64,000 bases of DNA from Plutella xylostella (GCF_932276165.1 NC_063992.1:8070001-8134000), one strand, 5' to 3'. Counted from the stretch's first letter, positions 44,144 to 57,224 are shown. Translations and numbers: made by a program. Notes: generated by a model not told the origin, from the letters alone.

Positions 44144-47025
44144 GGCAACTGGGGGGCAATTTTCGCTCAATTGACATTCCCTGGAACGCGTTACACGATA
44201 AAATAATATCTCGAAAATTAAGTGTAATGTCGTATGGTTGCCCTCGAGATAAATAATATTCTTTATTTACACAGGAAATAAAGAATCGAATGTTCAAATA
44301 ATGTCGACGGAGGACGAAAATCTAGACCTAATCAGTCAGACCCAAGTTTTGATCAGGCCAACGCAGTATCCTAGAGGTTTAAACGGACTTTAAACACATC
44401 CATCCTCCCTTGCACTGCTGTAGCCATATCTGTATTGTAGTTTGTTGTAGCCCACATTGAACTAATGTAGTTTCGTCTGCCCGGAACTCTATTTTCAGTG
44501 GCTCATCGATCGGGTTCAAAAATAGTGTCCTAATGCGAACCTTACGGACTCAGACCTAAAAGGTGATCCTGTAAAAAATCATCGTAGACTTATCGTTGAC
44601 TGTAAATTACATAACATGTTTTTTTCATATATTCTAACATTGAAATATACATTATGAGATTCAGATGAGATGCGTAGGTACTTACTTACTAAAGTAGATG
44701 CTATAAGGTATGTTTTTCATTCATTGTACTCGTAGTATTTAAATATTAAATAACTATATCGATATTGTTAGTCACTATCTTGAATATATTGAACTCGCTG
44801 ACTTCAAGTTTTTGTCAAAGTTCAACAGCCGACCCGAGTCTTATCTCCATTTTTGCGGATATATGAAATAACATCATATTATTATGTACGCAAGAATTTA
44901 CGCTGATAACTATATAACAAATTAAATTCCGATTTCACTTAGTAGACTCTGACTGGATAAAACTAACAAACACGACAACATGTTACCTACATAACTTTTT
45001 AATACACAATTACTTTGTACCTTTTACCTACATACCTACGCTATACTCACTATAATCGTTACCTATACCTACTACCCGTAATCGGAAGCCCTAGTATTAA
45101 TGCCACATGACATTTGATAGCCACTTTAATCTCCGCCTGATGCGGTTCTTTAGCGGTGTTTAGGCCCTTCAACATATTAAAGCGCTATTAAAAACACCCT
45201 TCCACGTATAGACATAGAGCCATTACTCAAAACTTCATAGGAGAATCCAGGGGACACTTCCCACTGGCTGAATGGTCTGCAAGCAGGATAGAAATGATGG
45301 CTCTTCCTCGTAAAACAGTTTATAGCTGCTACTTAACTGGCGGTCTCAATAATGGTGAAATGTTTGCTAGTTATTCTTTGAAGTGAATTTTGAAATCCGC
45401 TTTCGCTCCCAGTTCCTATTGTGGGGCAGATTAGATGTCAAAGCGAGCTTCTGTTGGCAAATGTTTAGAAGGATTAGCTAATTGGTTGTGTACTAGCTAT
45501 TTTAGAGCTACTTACTAAATGAGGTTCTTTGTACACACTACACTGTATTCACATAAACAGTTAAGCAATAACTTAGCAAAGTCATGATACTTGCAGTGAA
45601 AACTTGGTGAAGATAACCATGTTGCTGTTATTAGTATTGCCTCGTATGCAATTTTTTAGGTATCTTTTTTTATTTAGGGACTTTGATTTCTAAAGATATC
45701 AGTCCCATCACACCCTAATACAGTATGACTCAGCTTACACTGTTTTTTTTAACTAAATAACTAAGCTCATTTCAATTTGAACAGTATAACATCCTTTGAC
45801 GAGAACCAGCAAATACAATAAGATACCGACGAAATGAACGAGCCGCATCCATTAGGGAGCAGCGGACACGATCATACGCTGCTAACACCGTCACACGTCG
45901 CGCGCTGTAATACAATATCACAAGACAGGTAATTCCCCCCCGTGTGAGTTTCGTACCGTTTATATTAATTAGTAAGTCGCAACTAGGTCGCTTGGCGGGC
46001 GAGTCACGTCCACCGAAACTGGATTAGGTCCGTCGCAAAACTCGAAAATGACGCTCCATACGGAGTGCCGTGTGCCGCAAGCCTTATTCCGAGACAGACG
46101 GGTCACTCTACTCTACGGAAAATTAATCTTCGGCGCGCTGCTGCACAACAAAGACTCTGTTTACTTACCGATTGCATGAAGGCTCTCGTTCGTTCGTTTT
46201 TGTGAAGCTAAAGTAACCCACCAGGATTCAATACCATGTGCGCTTATACGTGCAGCTACGGGAATTAGATATTGTTGGGGGAGGAAAATTAAGTGTTAGG
46301 TATCTGGCATAAATTCCAAGCAAGTATCTCATCATAATTTTCATAAGATAAACCGAACCCGAAAGACACGTCTAGAAGCTGAAATCAGTTCAGGCGGGAG
46401 GATTCACTACATGTGATGTCCATCCGAAAGCATGCTTCTGACTTTGTGGATGATATGGAACTGTGGCAAGTGATATAAAATGTCCGTAAAAAAATTAACG
46501 AAGAATATGTATAAACAAAAACCAATAGTTTTAGTTACCTACAGTTTGCGTCCAAAACTCTACCCTACACGAAAAAGTATCCAGCACCGATATTATCACA
46601 ATGTTAAATGTTCCCTTAAATATTATTTATTGCTCAACTTTTTCCAGCATTTATTCGGCAGAAAAATTAATTGAACTGCGGTGATTTTTTTCAGGCGCAT
46701 GCGACGCCGGTCTACTTCCGGCCAATGGCGGTAAATGATTCGCCACTTCCTGTTTTCGTAGACGAAGCCTCGGCTTAACGGCACCGTGAGGTTCTTCTGT
46801 TATTTTATTTATTATTTCCGGATGTAATCGTTAAGAGATACGGCTGGCGACATTTTGTAAAGTTTTGCGCGGTTTTGGGTTTCATAACAAAAAAATATAT
46901 ATCAGTGATTTCTCATGTAAACGGTGGTTATTTTTCTACAAAGAATATTTAATTGTTGCGCTAGTAAACTTTTTGAGAGTTAGCACTTGTTTCTGTCGCA
47001 AAATTAACTTTTTGTACTCTTCGAG
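44144..47025. other. 2.9 kb without an established gene
   Basis: Mostly AT-rich. GC-richer parts near 45820-46150 and 46685-46800 contain two exon-like stretches (45834-45928 ending at a CAG|GTAATT donor, and 46695-46730 between a TTTTTTTCAG acceptor and a GTAAAT donor). Neither can be tied to a known protein. Confidence 0.35.
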
Positions 47026-47242
47026 TATAGTGCGACAAACTTATCTGTTCCGGTGACAGTTAACTAAATTGGTCCATATCTCATTATTTACTAATAAGTT
47101 ATATATTGATTTAGATTAGACGGGTTTATTAAAACCGCAAGGGTAAATTACCATTACGAGAAAACTTAACATCTTAAAGAATTAAGAAATATTAGACATT
47201 TACGTTAGCTCTCACCGGAACAGATAAGTTTGTGGCACTGTA
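47026..47242. mobile_element. MITE family M2, copy 1
   Basis: The left end TATAGTGCGACAAACTTATC pairs with GATAAGTTTGTGGCACTGTA at the right. Inner motif CTGTTCCGGTGA with complement TCACCGGAACAG. Confidence 0.8.
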
Positions 47243-47253
47243 CCTAATACCTA

Positions 47254-47404
47254 TATAGTGCCACAAACTTATCTGTTCCGGTGAGAGCGAACTAAATTGG
47301 TCCATATAATCTATGTCAATATGAAATTCATTAGTACAGTAAGTAATGAGGTATGGACCAATTTAGTTCGCTCTCACCGGAACAGATAAGTTTGTGGCAC
47401 TATA
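47254..47404. mobile_element. MITE family M2, copy 2
   Basis: TATAGTGCCACAAACTTATC to GATAAGTTTGTGGCACTATA. The arms, about 50 bp including GCGAACTAAATTGGTCCATA, are nearly perfect. It lies only 11 bp from copy 1, so the pair reads as four alternating arms. Confidence 0.88.
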
Positions 47405-48429
47405 CCTGTTGACATTGTTAGTTTACTTTTAAATTACTTAATGCCATTTCTAATAAAAAAATAATTAAAATCATATAGGTATCCTCTTATATTCTATGAA
47501 ACTATCTGCTACGTGTAAATTCTGTAATCAATCATTATTCATCTGAAACATCAAAATCTAAATAGTCTACAAATACCCAGATATTACTGTTGCACAATCA
47601 AATACAACATTCGAAAATAGAAATCCAGAAATGTGAATTCTTTTGCCGTGGATTTAATTTTAGATGGAGACATTCGGAGCATGCAACAATGTAGTTGGCA
47701 TCTTGCCTCTATCTGATGATATTTGTGTTGACATGTGTAAACATACGATTATTTCGGATGCACTATTTAAACCTCGACGGACCATTCTTACAAAACTTGG
47801 TTTAGTTTAGTAGTAGAGTATCTTCAAAGTATCTTAATAATGAACAATTAATATGCCTGTATTGGCAGAATATAACTATCATCCCTTTAACACTAACAAT
47901 GCAAATTTGTACTATATAGATCCTTAGGTACTACTACTACTGCTCTTATTCTTTTAATACGACTAATTAGGTTCTTTTAGAAATTCCCTTATTTGGCTAT
48001 CATTAATTCCCCTGCTGTACCTACTTAAGAAAATGTGAATGATCTTATCAAATACTACAAAGCTGGAATTTTAATAATGATCTTATACATATTTAGATAA
48101 GATACAATAATATTATTATAAGTATCCGGTAATAGGTCATTGGCCATATCATAATGGATGCACAAGCGACCCACTTAGTGCTTACAAACAAACAGACTTT
48201 GAGACACTGATTTGTGCCGATAACAACATTTCTAAATGCATCAATAGTCATTACTAATTGAAGTGCGTGCGGGGTAGCTGAACAACTTGTGATTTCATTT
48301 TATGATTCGAAAGTGCTGTTATAAGATTTGATTACCTATTATTTATCAAGTAACGCATATTATCTACCATACATATCTTAGTTTAAAACGGGTGTCCTTA
48401 ACTCCTCTTTTCCCGCCCCAGGAATTTCC
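47405..48429. other. Upstream region of nidogen, nothing recognised
   Basis: AT-rich, no supported ORF. The nidogen promoter presumably lies at its right end, but no TATA or initiator pair could be placed with confidence. Confidence 0.4.
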
Positions 48430-48565
48430 GTGACAATCCAGGCCAAAACACTTTTCGTCGTCTATTTCGAGTTAAGCACCAAATTTTACTGTCGCCATAA
48501 GTTTGCCTAAATCTGTGAGTGTGAAGCGAGCCTAATTCTGTTAGTAGCGCGGTGACAGTGTCGAT

Positions 48566-51500
48566 ATGTGGACGTGTGTTGGAGTGCTGTTGGCCATCGT
48601 TGGTCCATCGTTGGCCATCACGCGTGACCAGTTCTACCCCTTCGGTCGAGGGCAGGACCTGGAGCTACCTCGCGGGGCTGAGGTGGCGTCTCCGGAGATC
48701 GCGCTCAAAGTGCCCGTCAGATTCTATGGAGAAACGTACGAGACTCTGTTTGTGAGTAGTTACTGTGCTGTTTTAAAACTAACGAACTCGATAGGTGTAT
48801 TTAGCCTATAATGTACATGGAGAACCCTTAACCCGGCCTGGCTACTTGATTTTTTTCATTGGTTATTAAAATTATGTGGGGTCCATATTAACATAGCCTC
48901 ATTTATAATTTCCAAAAATTATAAAGTTGATGATTTCTTTCATAGTAGTATTTTATCTAGATAGGTAATTAATTTTATGTGATTTCTGAGAAACCTGGTT
49001 ACATTGACTTGCTTTCGGGAAGATGACTCATAAAATCCACCCTTTCAAAACCATAGCTACAACTGTATGGAACAGTTGCTTTTTTGGTGGTTTCAGAGTT
49101 GGTCCCGTAGTTAAAGTTGTTCAGTTACCTTCAGGAAGTTCACCAATGAAAGTCCACCCTTAATAAAAATTGCCATATTTTTAAGTATAAATCCATGTAC
49201 ATATTTTTTTGGAAATCTGATAAAATTATTAACAATCCCATAGTAAAAATAAGAACATAACTTTCTTCGTATGGAGAAGCATAACATTGTTTGAGTGTGT
49301 GTGTGTGTATGTTTTTTTATATGTATTACTTGTGTAATTAGGCTAAAATGGTATAAAAATAACCAACAAAACAAAAATTGCAAATTATTCAAGTTAAAAA
49401 TTCCATCAGTGAATTTCCCGTTGAAACTTACAAAATTCCACCCTAATTAATTTGCAATTTTTTATGCCTAAATCCCTGATATCAACCCGCCAAGGTGACT
49501 TTAAAAATGTAGGGAAAGCTGATAAAACATCACTGATTGCAAAGTTTCGACCGAGGACGGAAATGCACGTGGGAGGCTATCAGACATCAGACGGATGCAC
49601 CGGTCACTGACTCAACGCTTTTCAATTGTTTCTGATTTAATTGCTCGATAAATCTCTTCTCTTATTTTAATTATGCTCTTTAGAAGAAGCACATGGCTGA
49701 GAGATTTGCAAGCGTAAAATTTGTTATTTGAAGGTCCTTAGTCTATTGATCGTACAGTAGTGTCAATACGATGATTAATATACGAAATTCATTTGTAAGG
49801 TCGTGAGAATAAAAGCTGTAGGTTCATAATCTGTAAATTTACCCTAGGGGCCGTCCATTAATCACGTGAGGTTCAAAGGGGGGGGGGGGTACTGAAAACC
49901 TCACGAAACATCACGAGGGGGGAGGGGGGTTCTCGTTAGACATCACGTGTATTAATTTTTTGTCAAAAATTTGGTATTTCTGAACCGATATTTTGGACGG
50001 CGCAAAAATTTAAACGATTTGTAGTATGACCTATTTTTTTTCTATTCAAAAAAGTCAAAAAATGAGAAAAACGACCTCACGTGATTAATGGACGGCCCCC
50101 TATTCGTAACCCTACCGCCTCGTCATTCTAATACCTATCCATTAAAAAAATAAAAATCAAACAATGATTCGATGAACTCATCTGCTCACACTTAGAAATT
50201 TTAGATGATAATCGTTATCTACAAGTTAAACAGGAGTCGAGACCTCTTCCACGCACATCCGATAGTGTCACACTATCTGTTACCTACTCACAAACAATAT
50301 TAGAATAGTAGCCGCATTACTTTGTACTCATAGGCAATTACGATTACGAATGAACATCTAGAAATCACATTTGTTAACATCATACAATGTGAAACGCCAA
50401 TCTATCTAATTAAAGACATTTCAGATTTGTGATCTAAAATGTAATCGCTGCAAATATGATATCAGTTATATGCACAAGTGCAAGCCGTGAAAGCGCTCGC
50501 AAGAGATACCTGGATACACCTAATTGCACCCTCCCGTACCTACATATTACCCACTTAACCAGTACTTGTATTATCCGTCGCAGGTGAACAACTTCGGAGT
50601 GGTATCATTCCGCGCTGACATCCAGCAGTTCCTCAACTCAGAGTTCCCCCTCCCCTACCCCTCCGTGGCCGCCTTCTACACCAACATCGACACCTCGCTC
50701 GCTGGCAACGTCTACTACCGGGAGACCAACGACCCTCACATCATACTGAAGGCCGAGGAAAGCATCCAAACCAACTTCCACGAGTACTTCGACTTCCATC
50801 CGACCAGCGTCTTCATCGCGACCTGGATCGATGTCACCTACTCCGGAAATCAGGACAAGAAGAACAGCTTCCAGCTAGCTCTCATCAGCAACGGTACGGA
50901 GAGCTTTGTGGAACTGCTTTACCCGGAGAGGGAGATACAATGGATCCAGAAGGAACCCCTGCCGGGCGCCTTGCCTGACGCCAAGGCGCAGGCTGGCTTT
51001 GTAGCTGAAGATGGCCGAGTGTACACTTTGAGGGGGTCCGGGACTCATCAGGTGCGGAATATTATGTCGTAAGTATAATATAGTAATTTGTCATTCTTAG
51101 GTATTATAAGGTTTCCCTTTTCTATGAGTACTAATATTTTTTATCTCCCTTTACAGATGGTCAAATGTTCACGAACCAGGGAAGTATGTGTTCAGAGTGG
51201 GAGAAATACAACCTGAAGGAAATATTGCTGCACCAGACAACTATAATCAATACGACTTGGAAGCAGAGGATGAATACAAGACTTGTGCCCAGAGCGGCGC
51301 CAGTATGTGCCACTTCGAAGCCAGATGCGTGGACTACCAGGCGGGGATCTGCTGCAAGTGCAATGAAGGCTTCTACGGCAATGGAAAGTCCTGCATTAAA
51401 GATAACGTCCCACTACGAGCACACGGCAAGTTAAATGGACAAATCAACAATGTAGACTTGAATGACGTGGATATCCAAGCATACATAGTTGTAGGTGATG

Positions 51501-54500
51501 GTCGCTCATACACAGCACTAACACAAGCACCGGTTCACCTAGGTAACAGCCTACAACTCCTAAACATCCTCGGGGGCCCTATGGGTTGGCTGTTCGCCAA
51601 GCCTCAGGGAAGCGCCAAGAACGGCTATCAATTAACTGGAGCATTACTCAACTACTCCGCCGAAATCTATTTTCCAGCTTCCAACGACAAAGTGTCGGTG
51701 TCTCAAGAGTTCCTAGGTCATGACGTTTTCGACCAAATCACTGTCGAGTCCGACGTAAGAGGTACCATTCCATTCATAGGAGGAGATAACACAAAACTAG
51801 ACGTTTCAGAATACGAAGAACAATACTCTATTGTTGAATCTGGGCTAATACGCTCGGAGTCGAACCGTACATTCGTAAATAAAAGAACAGGTGAAAGGTA
51901 CGAACAAAGAATTTCGCAAATATTCAGCTTTAATGAGCCATGTCGGTATGAACCACCAACAGAAGATTCCAATACACCTATCACTTTGAAAGTTTCCAAA
52001 TCATTGATAAGCTATGAGAGTAGAGACAATATAGTCAGATATGCGATGAGCAATAAAGTAGTTCCGCTCGGTCAAGACGACCCGTGCATTGTCGGCCGCG
52101 CGTCGTGCGGTCTCCACAGCTCCTGTGTCGTCCAGGGAAACTCATTTACGTGTGTTTGTCCCTCTGGCTTTACACAATCATATGAAGGGAGTATGGTGAA
52201 TTGTGTAGACATCAACGAGTGTGCGACAAACACACATAACTGCGACGTGAATGCTGAGTGTTACAACCACGAAGGTGGATTCAGATGTGTTTGTAGGTCT
52301 GATTACAAAGGTGATGGTGTCAACTGTGTAGAAGCAACGAGTTGCGAAGAAAGCTGCGACCCCAACGCTCAATGCGTTTTCTCATCATTGAATACTTTTG
52401 TCTGCCAATGCAACCCCGGTTACGTTGGTGATGGTAACTACTGTACTGAAATTCGCTCAACGACAGCTGCAAGTTCTGTTGCTGAAGCTGATTATAACCA
52501 AACGTTTGTGTTGCCGCACTGCAGTAATGACGAATGCATTTGTCCACCCGGGTATTCCAACTATGTAGATGAAAATGTGCCCAACACAAAGTTATGTCGC
52601 CTGGACTATGAACCAGAACAGACCACCAGAGATCAAAGTGGACCTGGAAGTAAGTCACTAATGATTTTCACAGTACTTTAATACTATTTTATTTATAGAA
52701 TTTTTAACAACTGTGCAATATTTGGTTTCAGTTAGATGTGAGACAGACGAAGACTGCCCACCCCACGCCGCTTGTTCCGGCAACTTGGAATGCGCTTGTC
52801 TGGAAGGTTACGAAGGCGATGGCTACGAGTGCATTGAACGAAGCTACGACTCCAAATGCGTGTGTGGAGCCAACGCGGGGTGCGTGGACACCGGCGCCGG
52901 AGACACCATCTGCGTCTGCAACCCCGGCTACCAGGGCGACGGCATCGTGTGCCGCCCCAACTACGTCTGCCTCAACGACACCGACTGCACAAACAACTCC
53001 GAATGCCGCTACGAGCACACTCTCCAGGACTACATCTGCCAATGCATCGATGGATACACTAAAGACCAAAACGAACAGTGCGTGCCAATTGGAACCTCGT
53101 GCGATGGAACTGTTTGCGCTGCTGCCGCGACCTGTCTGTTCGACACGGCTATAGGCATCCATTACTGCCAGTGCAACATGGGCTACCACGGCGACGGGTA
53201 CGTCTGTCAGCCGAACTTCGGCTGCACCAACAACTCGGACTGCGAGTTGAACGCCGAGTGCCGCCCCGACGCGCTCAACAACGAATACGTGTGCCAATGC
53301 GTCGAGGGATACACCAAGGATCAGAATGACGCGTGTATCCTGGATGGCTTGTCCTGTGATGGGGCCATTTGCGCCCGACACGCTTCCTGTCTGTTCGACG
53401 ACACTATCGGCATCCACTACTGTCACTGCGACCAAGGATACGAGGGAGAGGGCATCATTAGCTGCACTCAACTGGAGCACACCTGCGCTATCGACAACGA
53501 CTGCAGCGTCGACGGAATTTGCACAAAGAATGAGTACGGCTACGAATGCGTCTGCAGGGAAGGGTTTATCGGGGATGGATACACCTGCAACGAGGAACAA
53601 ACCTGCAGAAACAACCCTTACCTGTGTGACACACATGCCTCCTGCTTGAAGAGGAATGGTGTATACGTGTGTGAATGCAACTCTGGCTACTTAGGAAACG
53701 GAAGCTCATGTGAGCTGAAGCCGAGTCAACCTGGAAACTTCTTGGTGGCCAGCGACGGTATGATTATCTACCGCATTCCGTTCCATATAACGGCGGGAGA
53801 CTACGCGACGCCCATCAACACGGCTATCGACCAGATTGCTGTGTCGATCGACGTGGACTGTCAGGCAGGAAGGGTCTACTGGAGTGACATCGTCAGTAAC
53901 ACTATCAAACGCGCTGCCTATGATGGATCTAATTTGGAAACTTTCATTGCCAACGGTAAGGATCTCATTATATTTAATGTCTTTTTGTGGATATAGATAA
54001 ACTAAATTGTAAAATTTGTTTCAGATGTAAAAGCTGAAGGAATATCAATTGACTGGTCCGCAAGAAATATATTCTGGACAAATCCTAGCAAACATAGCAT
54101 TGAAGTGGCAAACTTGGACACAAAGATAAGGAAGACTTTGTTTTCTGATCCCAGCATCGCCAACCCTCGAGGAATTGTTGTTCATCCTCAAAGAGGGTAA
54201 GTTTTTTTTTATATAAGTACCTACCTGATTTCATAGCACAATCATAATTTTAAAGGAAACTATAGTGCTTACTATGTATTTATAGATGTGTGTTTTACCG
54301 CAAAATAATAAACCTCCTATTCTCAATTCCAGAAAAGTATTCTGGTCCGACTGGAACAGGCAAGCGCCGAAGATCGAATGGGCGAGCATGGACGGCTCAC
54401 AGCGGGGGTTGTTCCTAGCCGCACCAGACGTCAAACTTCCCAACTCCCTCGCCATAGACTGGGCCACTGACCGCCTCTGCTTCTCTGACGCTGGGCTGAA

Positions 54501-55198
54501 GACCCTGGAGTGTGTCAGTATAGACACGAGGATCCGGGAGACCGTTGCCACGGATTGCTCGTATCCGTTCGGCTTGGCTATCAATAAGGAGAGGTTCTAT
54601 TGGACCGATTGGAGAACGTGAGTGCTACATTTTATGAGTCTGTGTTAAACACGTCGTATTACCTCGTATACAATTTACCTATCTATACCTAAATTTTATG
54701 GTCGATAATGAGATATATAATTAAAATCTTGTGTCTCACACGGCTCTACATCGATCAGTTCACATCGATATCTTTAAAAACGAAATGAAGTTTTGAATGC
54801 GAATCATTGGTTCCCCTAGGGTATAAATATAAGCCTATGCGTAAACAGAGACGCGCAGCACAGCACAGAATGTCTGCTATGCTATCGCATACGCTCACAA
54901 ACTATGATTGCCGTTACAAAACTGCAGCATACGCCCTTCGAAAATGATTCGCCCACCTATAAATTGATCTTATTAACTTAATTACAGGTTAAGAATCGAG
55001 TACATAGACGAGGGAACCCGCGTGAAAGGCCACTTACCCGTGACTGTCGCCTCAAGGAAGCTGTACGGGGTGGCCATAGCCCCGGAACAATGTTCCACGG
55101 CCAGTAACGTCTGCCAATACCGGAATGGTAACTGCGAGTACAACGAACTTTGCCTTCCAGACGGCAACGGCTCCAGAACCTGCGTTCCTGGCCTATGA
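48566..55198 (+). CDS. Ndg: Nidogen (entactin), 7 coding exons, 1,351 aa
   Basis: Secreted basement-membrane glycoprotein that links laminin and type IV collagen networks. Coding exons: 48566-48751, 50584-51068, 51157-52649, 52732-53955, 54025-54196, 54333-54617, 54988-55198. The sum is 4,056 nt with every GT-AG junction in phase. Domains by approximate residue: signal peptide 1-18 (MWTCVGVLLAIVGPSLA); NIDO about 89-240; EGF 1 from 265 (CAQSG); G2F beta-barrel about 310-530; three EGFs 531-652, one calcium-type (DINEC); low-complexity linker; eight EGFs about 722-1049; LDLR-B/YWTD propeller about 1060-1310 (VYWSD, IFWTN, VFWSDW, FYWTDW); final EGF to CVPGL. No thyroglobulin domain was noticed, as in other insects. 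Start chosen for the signal peptide. Intron 1 (1,832 bp) holds a MITE; the other introns are 69-370 bp. Assignment is firm; the UTRs are not defined. Confidence 0.96.
49845..50102. mobile_element. MITE in nidogen intron 1
   Basis: TAGGGGCCGTCCATTAATCA then CGTGAGGT at the left, complement ACCTCACGTGATTAATGGAC then GGCCCCCTA at the right. The GGCCGTCCATTAATCACGTGA end is remembered from a very widespread arthropod MITE family. It also holds a G-rich run (GGGGGGGGGGG near 49880). Confidence 0.88.
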
Positions 55199-55579
55199 TA
55201 AAGTTTAAAAAGAAAATACCAAAGACAAACGTTGTAAATTGTGCCATAGACAATAGTTGACTGACCTTTTTCAGGTGATACTGGATTATAAAAAATTATA
55301 GGGTTTTTACCTTGTAATAATTGGACGTAGTTACGCAGAAAGGCCTCAATCCACAACTTTGTCAAAATTGAGTTATATACTAGAACATGCTATTTAATGT
55401 AGGGTCTACCTGTCAAGAAAACAAACACAGTAAAAAACCAACTACAACATACTTTTTTGATGTGGGGGACCAACCCACATTGTATGAAACACACATTTTT
55501 TAGTTTCACATAAAGGACTCAAACTGTTTGAGTCCTTTTACAGAAACGTATTTCCTATGAAACCATGAAAAATTTAGTT

Positions 55580-55890
55580 TTTCATAAAAGACTCAAGCGC
55601 TCTGAGTCGTTTTAGCGAAATGCGTATTCATTAAAAAAAGACAATTTGTATTTAGCAGAAAGGACTCAACCCGTCTGAGTCGTTTTAGAGGAATACTTAT
55701 TCATTGAAAAAAGACAATTTGTATTTAGCAGAAAGGACTCAAACCGTCTTGAGTCGTTTTAGCGAAATACTTATTGATTGGAAGAAGTCAATTTGTATTT
55801 AGCAGAAAGGACTCAAACTGTCTGAGTTTTTTCATAGAATATAAGTTTTTAATAAAACAGTTCAAATTTTATTTGGCAGAAAGGATTCAA
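55580..55890 (+). repeat. 74-bp tandem array
   Basis: GCAGAAAGGACTCAA occurs at 55655, 55728, 55802 and (as GGATTCAA) 55876, i.e. every 73-74 bp. Units share GAGTCGTTTTAG, ATACTTATT and CAATTTGTATTTA. Each contains a small inverted motif GACTCAA...GAGTC, and the repeat core is also part of the TIR. Confidence 0.85.
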
Positions 55891-55899
55891 ACTGTTTTT

Positions 55900-56150
55900 G
55901 TTCCGTCTCTTGGCCACTATTCTGTCACCGCATTTTTCCACCTTCCGTCCCCCCACGAGCCAAGTGTCCTGCCACTCCCATTTCAGTTCGGCGACCCGCA
56001 TACCGACGTTGAACACTTTCCTCTTTTGACGGATCACCACGTTGGGAATACGTCTAAGCGAAATACTTAACATGGCTCGCTCTATAGCTCTTTGTGGAAC
56101 TCTGATTCGGTGCACAGTTTCGTTGGTCATCGTCCATGTATCGGCACCGT
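55900..56150 (-). pseudogene. RTE-like LINE reverse transcriptase C-terminal fragment
   Basis: The minus strand reads GADTWTMTNETVHRIRVPQR then AIERAMLSISLRRIPNVVIR and VAELKWEWQ. This matches the remembered pattern YGAETW.L......KL...QRAMER.MLG.SL.DR..N..IR......D......KWQWAGH of lepidopteran LINEs. The GH.AR part continues only after a frame change, and the rest is lost. A dead copy nested in the TIR element. Confidence 0.7.
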
Positions 56151-56164
56151 GTGGGCAAGTCACA

Positions 56165-56281
56165 TTAGCAATTAACAATCCATAAGCAGCGTCGCTCGAC
56201 TCTCAAACATCTATCAGATTCATACAAGTTACGCCGGATTTGATAAGCGAGCGACGATGCCTAAGGATTGTTAATGGCTAA
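56165..56281. mobile_element. Palindromic MITE
   Basis: TTAGCAATTAACAATCC then a GTCGCTCG motif at the left, complement CGAGCGACG... and GGATTGTTAATGGCTAA at the right. It is 117 bp and interrupts the LINE debris. Confidence 0.7.
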
Positions 56282-56289
56282 TTTTCGGT

Positions 56290-57125
56290 GGTGGTAACTC
56301 CAAAGGAATATCACAAGGTGACTTGGTTCTCACACGACTGTCGGACCGGGAACCAAATCAACCACATTTTGATTATTCGAAAATGAAGACATTCACTTCT
56401 AGATGTAAGAAATACTTAAGAAGGGTTGCTAAATTCAAGAGTGATCACCACTTAGTGGTTGGAAAAATCTGCTTGACGATAGCGGGAGCTCAGAAGCAGG
56501 CCACAAGATCTGCCAAAGATGTCGCTGTAAATAAGCTGCAGGACCCAGAAGTCAGAAGATAGCTTAGTATCCAGATCCACAACAAATACCATCAACCTAC
56601 TAAGTGTGGGCGACGCGCCTCAATCAAAGATAACTGCACTGGCATTAAAGACAAACATGTCTTTAATAATAAAAAAGTTACGAAGAAATAATAAGGCACA
56701 AGGAACACTTAAAGAAAGAATGGATGTCTAAAGGAACATGGCATATGATCAACTCTCCAAGGAAGACTTAACATCGAACTAGACTACCATTCAAAAGAAG
56801 CACGAGTTTCGTACGAGTATTTTCTTTGTGAACAAAATATCAAACGTAATTTAAAAAAGGACCAACGCTGTTAGTCTGATTCTATATCTTGGAGAAAACA
56901 AACAGCGGCTGTCATGAAGGATCTATAGAAAGAATCAAATAAACTTTGCAACAAACCCCAGGATATTTCCTTGTTACTATGGAAGACCGACTTGTAAGAT
57001 GGTATGACCACATTGCCGAAGTTTTTAAAGATCTAAACCAGTCTGCATCTGAGGAGTTGGATGCAGATTCAATAAACCAGGAGCATCTTGTATATCCAGA
57101 TCTTGATATATGTCAAGAAGCATAA
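56290..57125 (+). pseudogene. RTE-like LINE endonuclease/linker remnant
   Basis: Broken frames carry GNQINHILIIRK, then after a frame change KFKSDHHLVVGKICL, which follow the endonuclease end of RTE-type ORFs (..NQIDYIL..R....SDHRLV..). Further on, MEDRLVRWYDHIAEVFKDLN resembles the linker before the reverse transcriptase. Several stops and frameshifts intervene. The 79-codon frame at 56323-56562 is part of this remnant and not a gene. Confidence 0.6.
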
Positions 57126-57224
57126 TCGTAATCATTATGATTATAATAAAATCGATAGCAGTCGTTAAGCCTACTCAGAGACCTTCGGGCGGCTTGAAAA
57201 CATCTGACAGTCGGGTTGCCCAAT

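Noticed and set aside
52728..53636. 302-codon open frame on the minus strand
   Set aside because: It is the exact antisense of the nidogen EGF exon. GC-rich cysteine codons keep the opposite frame free of stops; it has no start context, domain or splice logic of its own.
56323..56562. 79-codon ORF as a host gene
   Set aside because: Contains the SDHHLV string of a LINE endonuclease and lies among other broken LINE frames.
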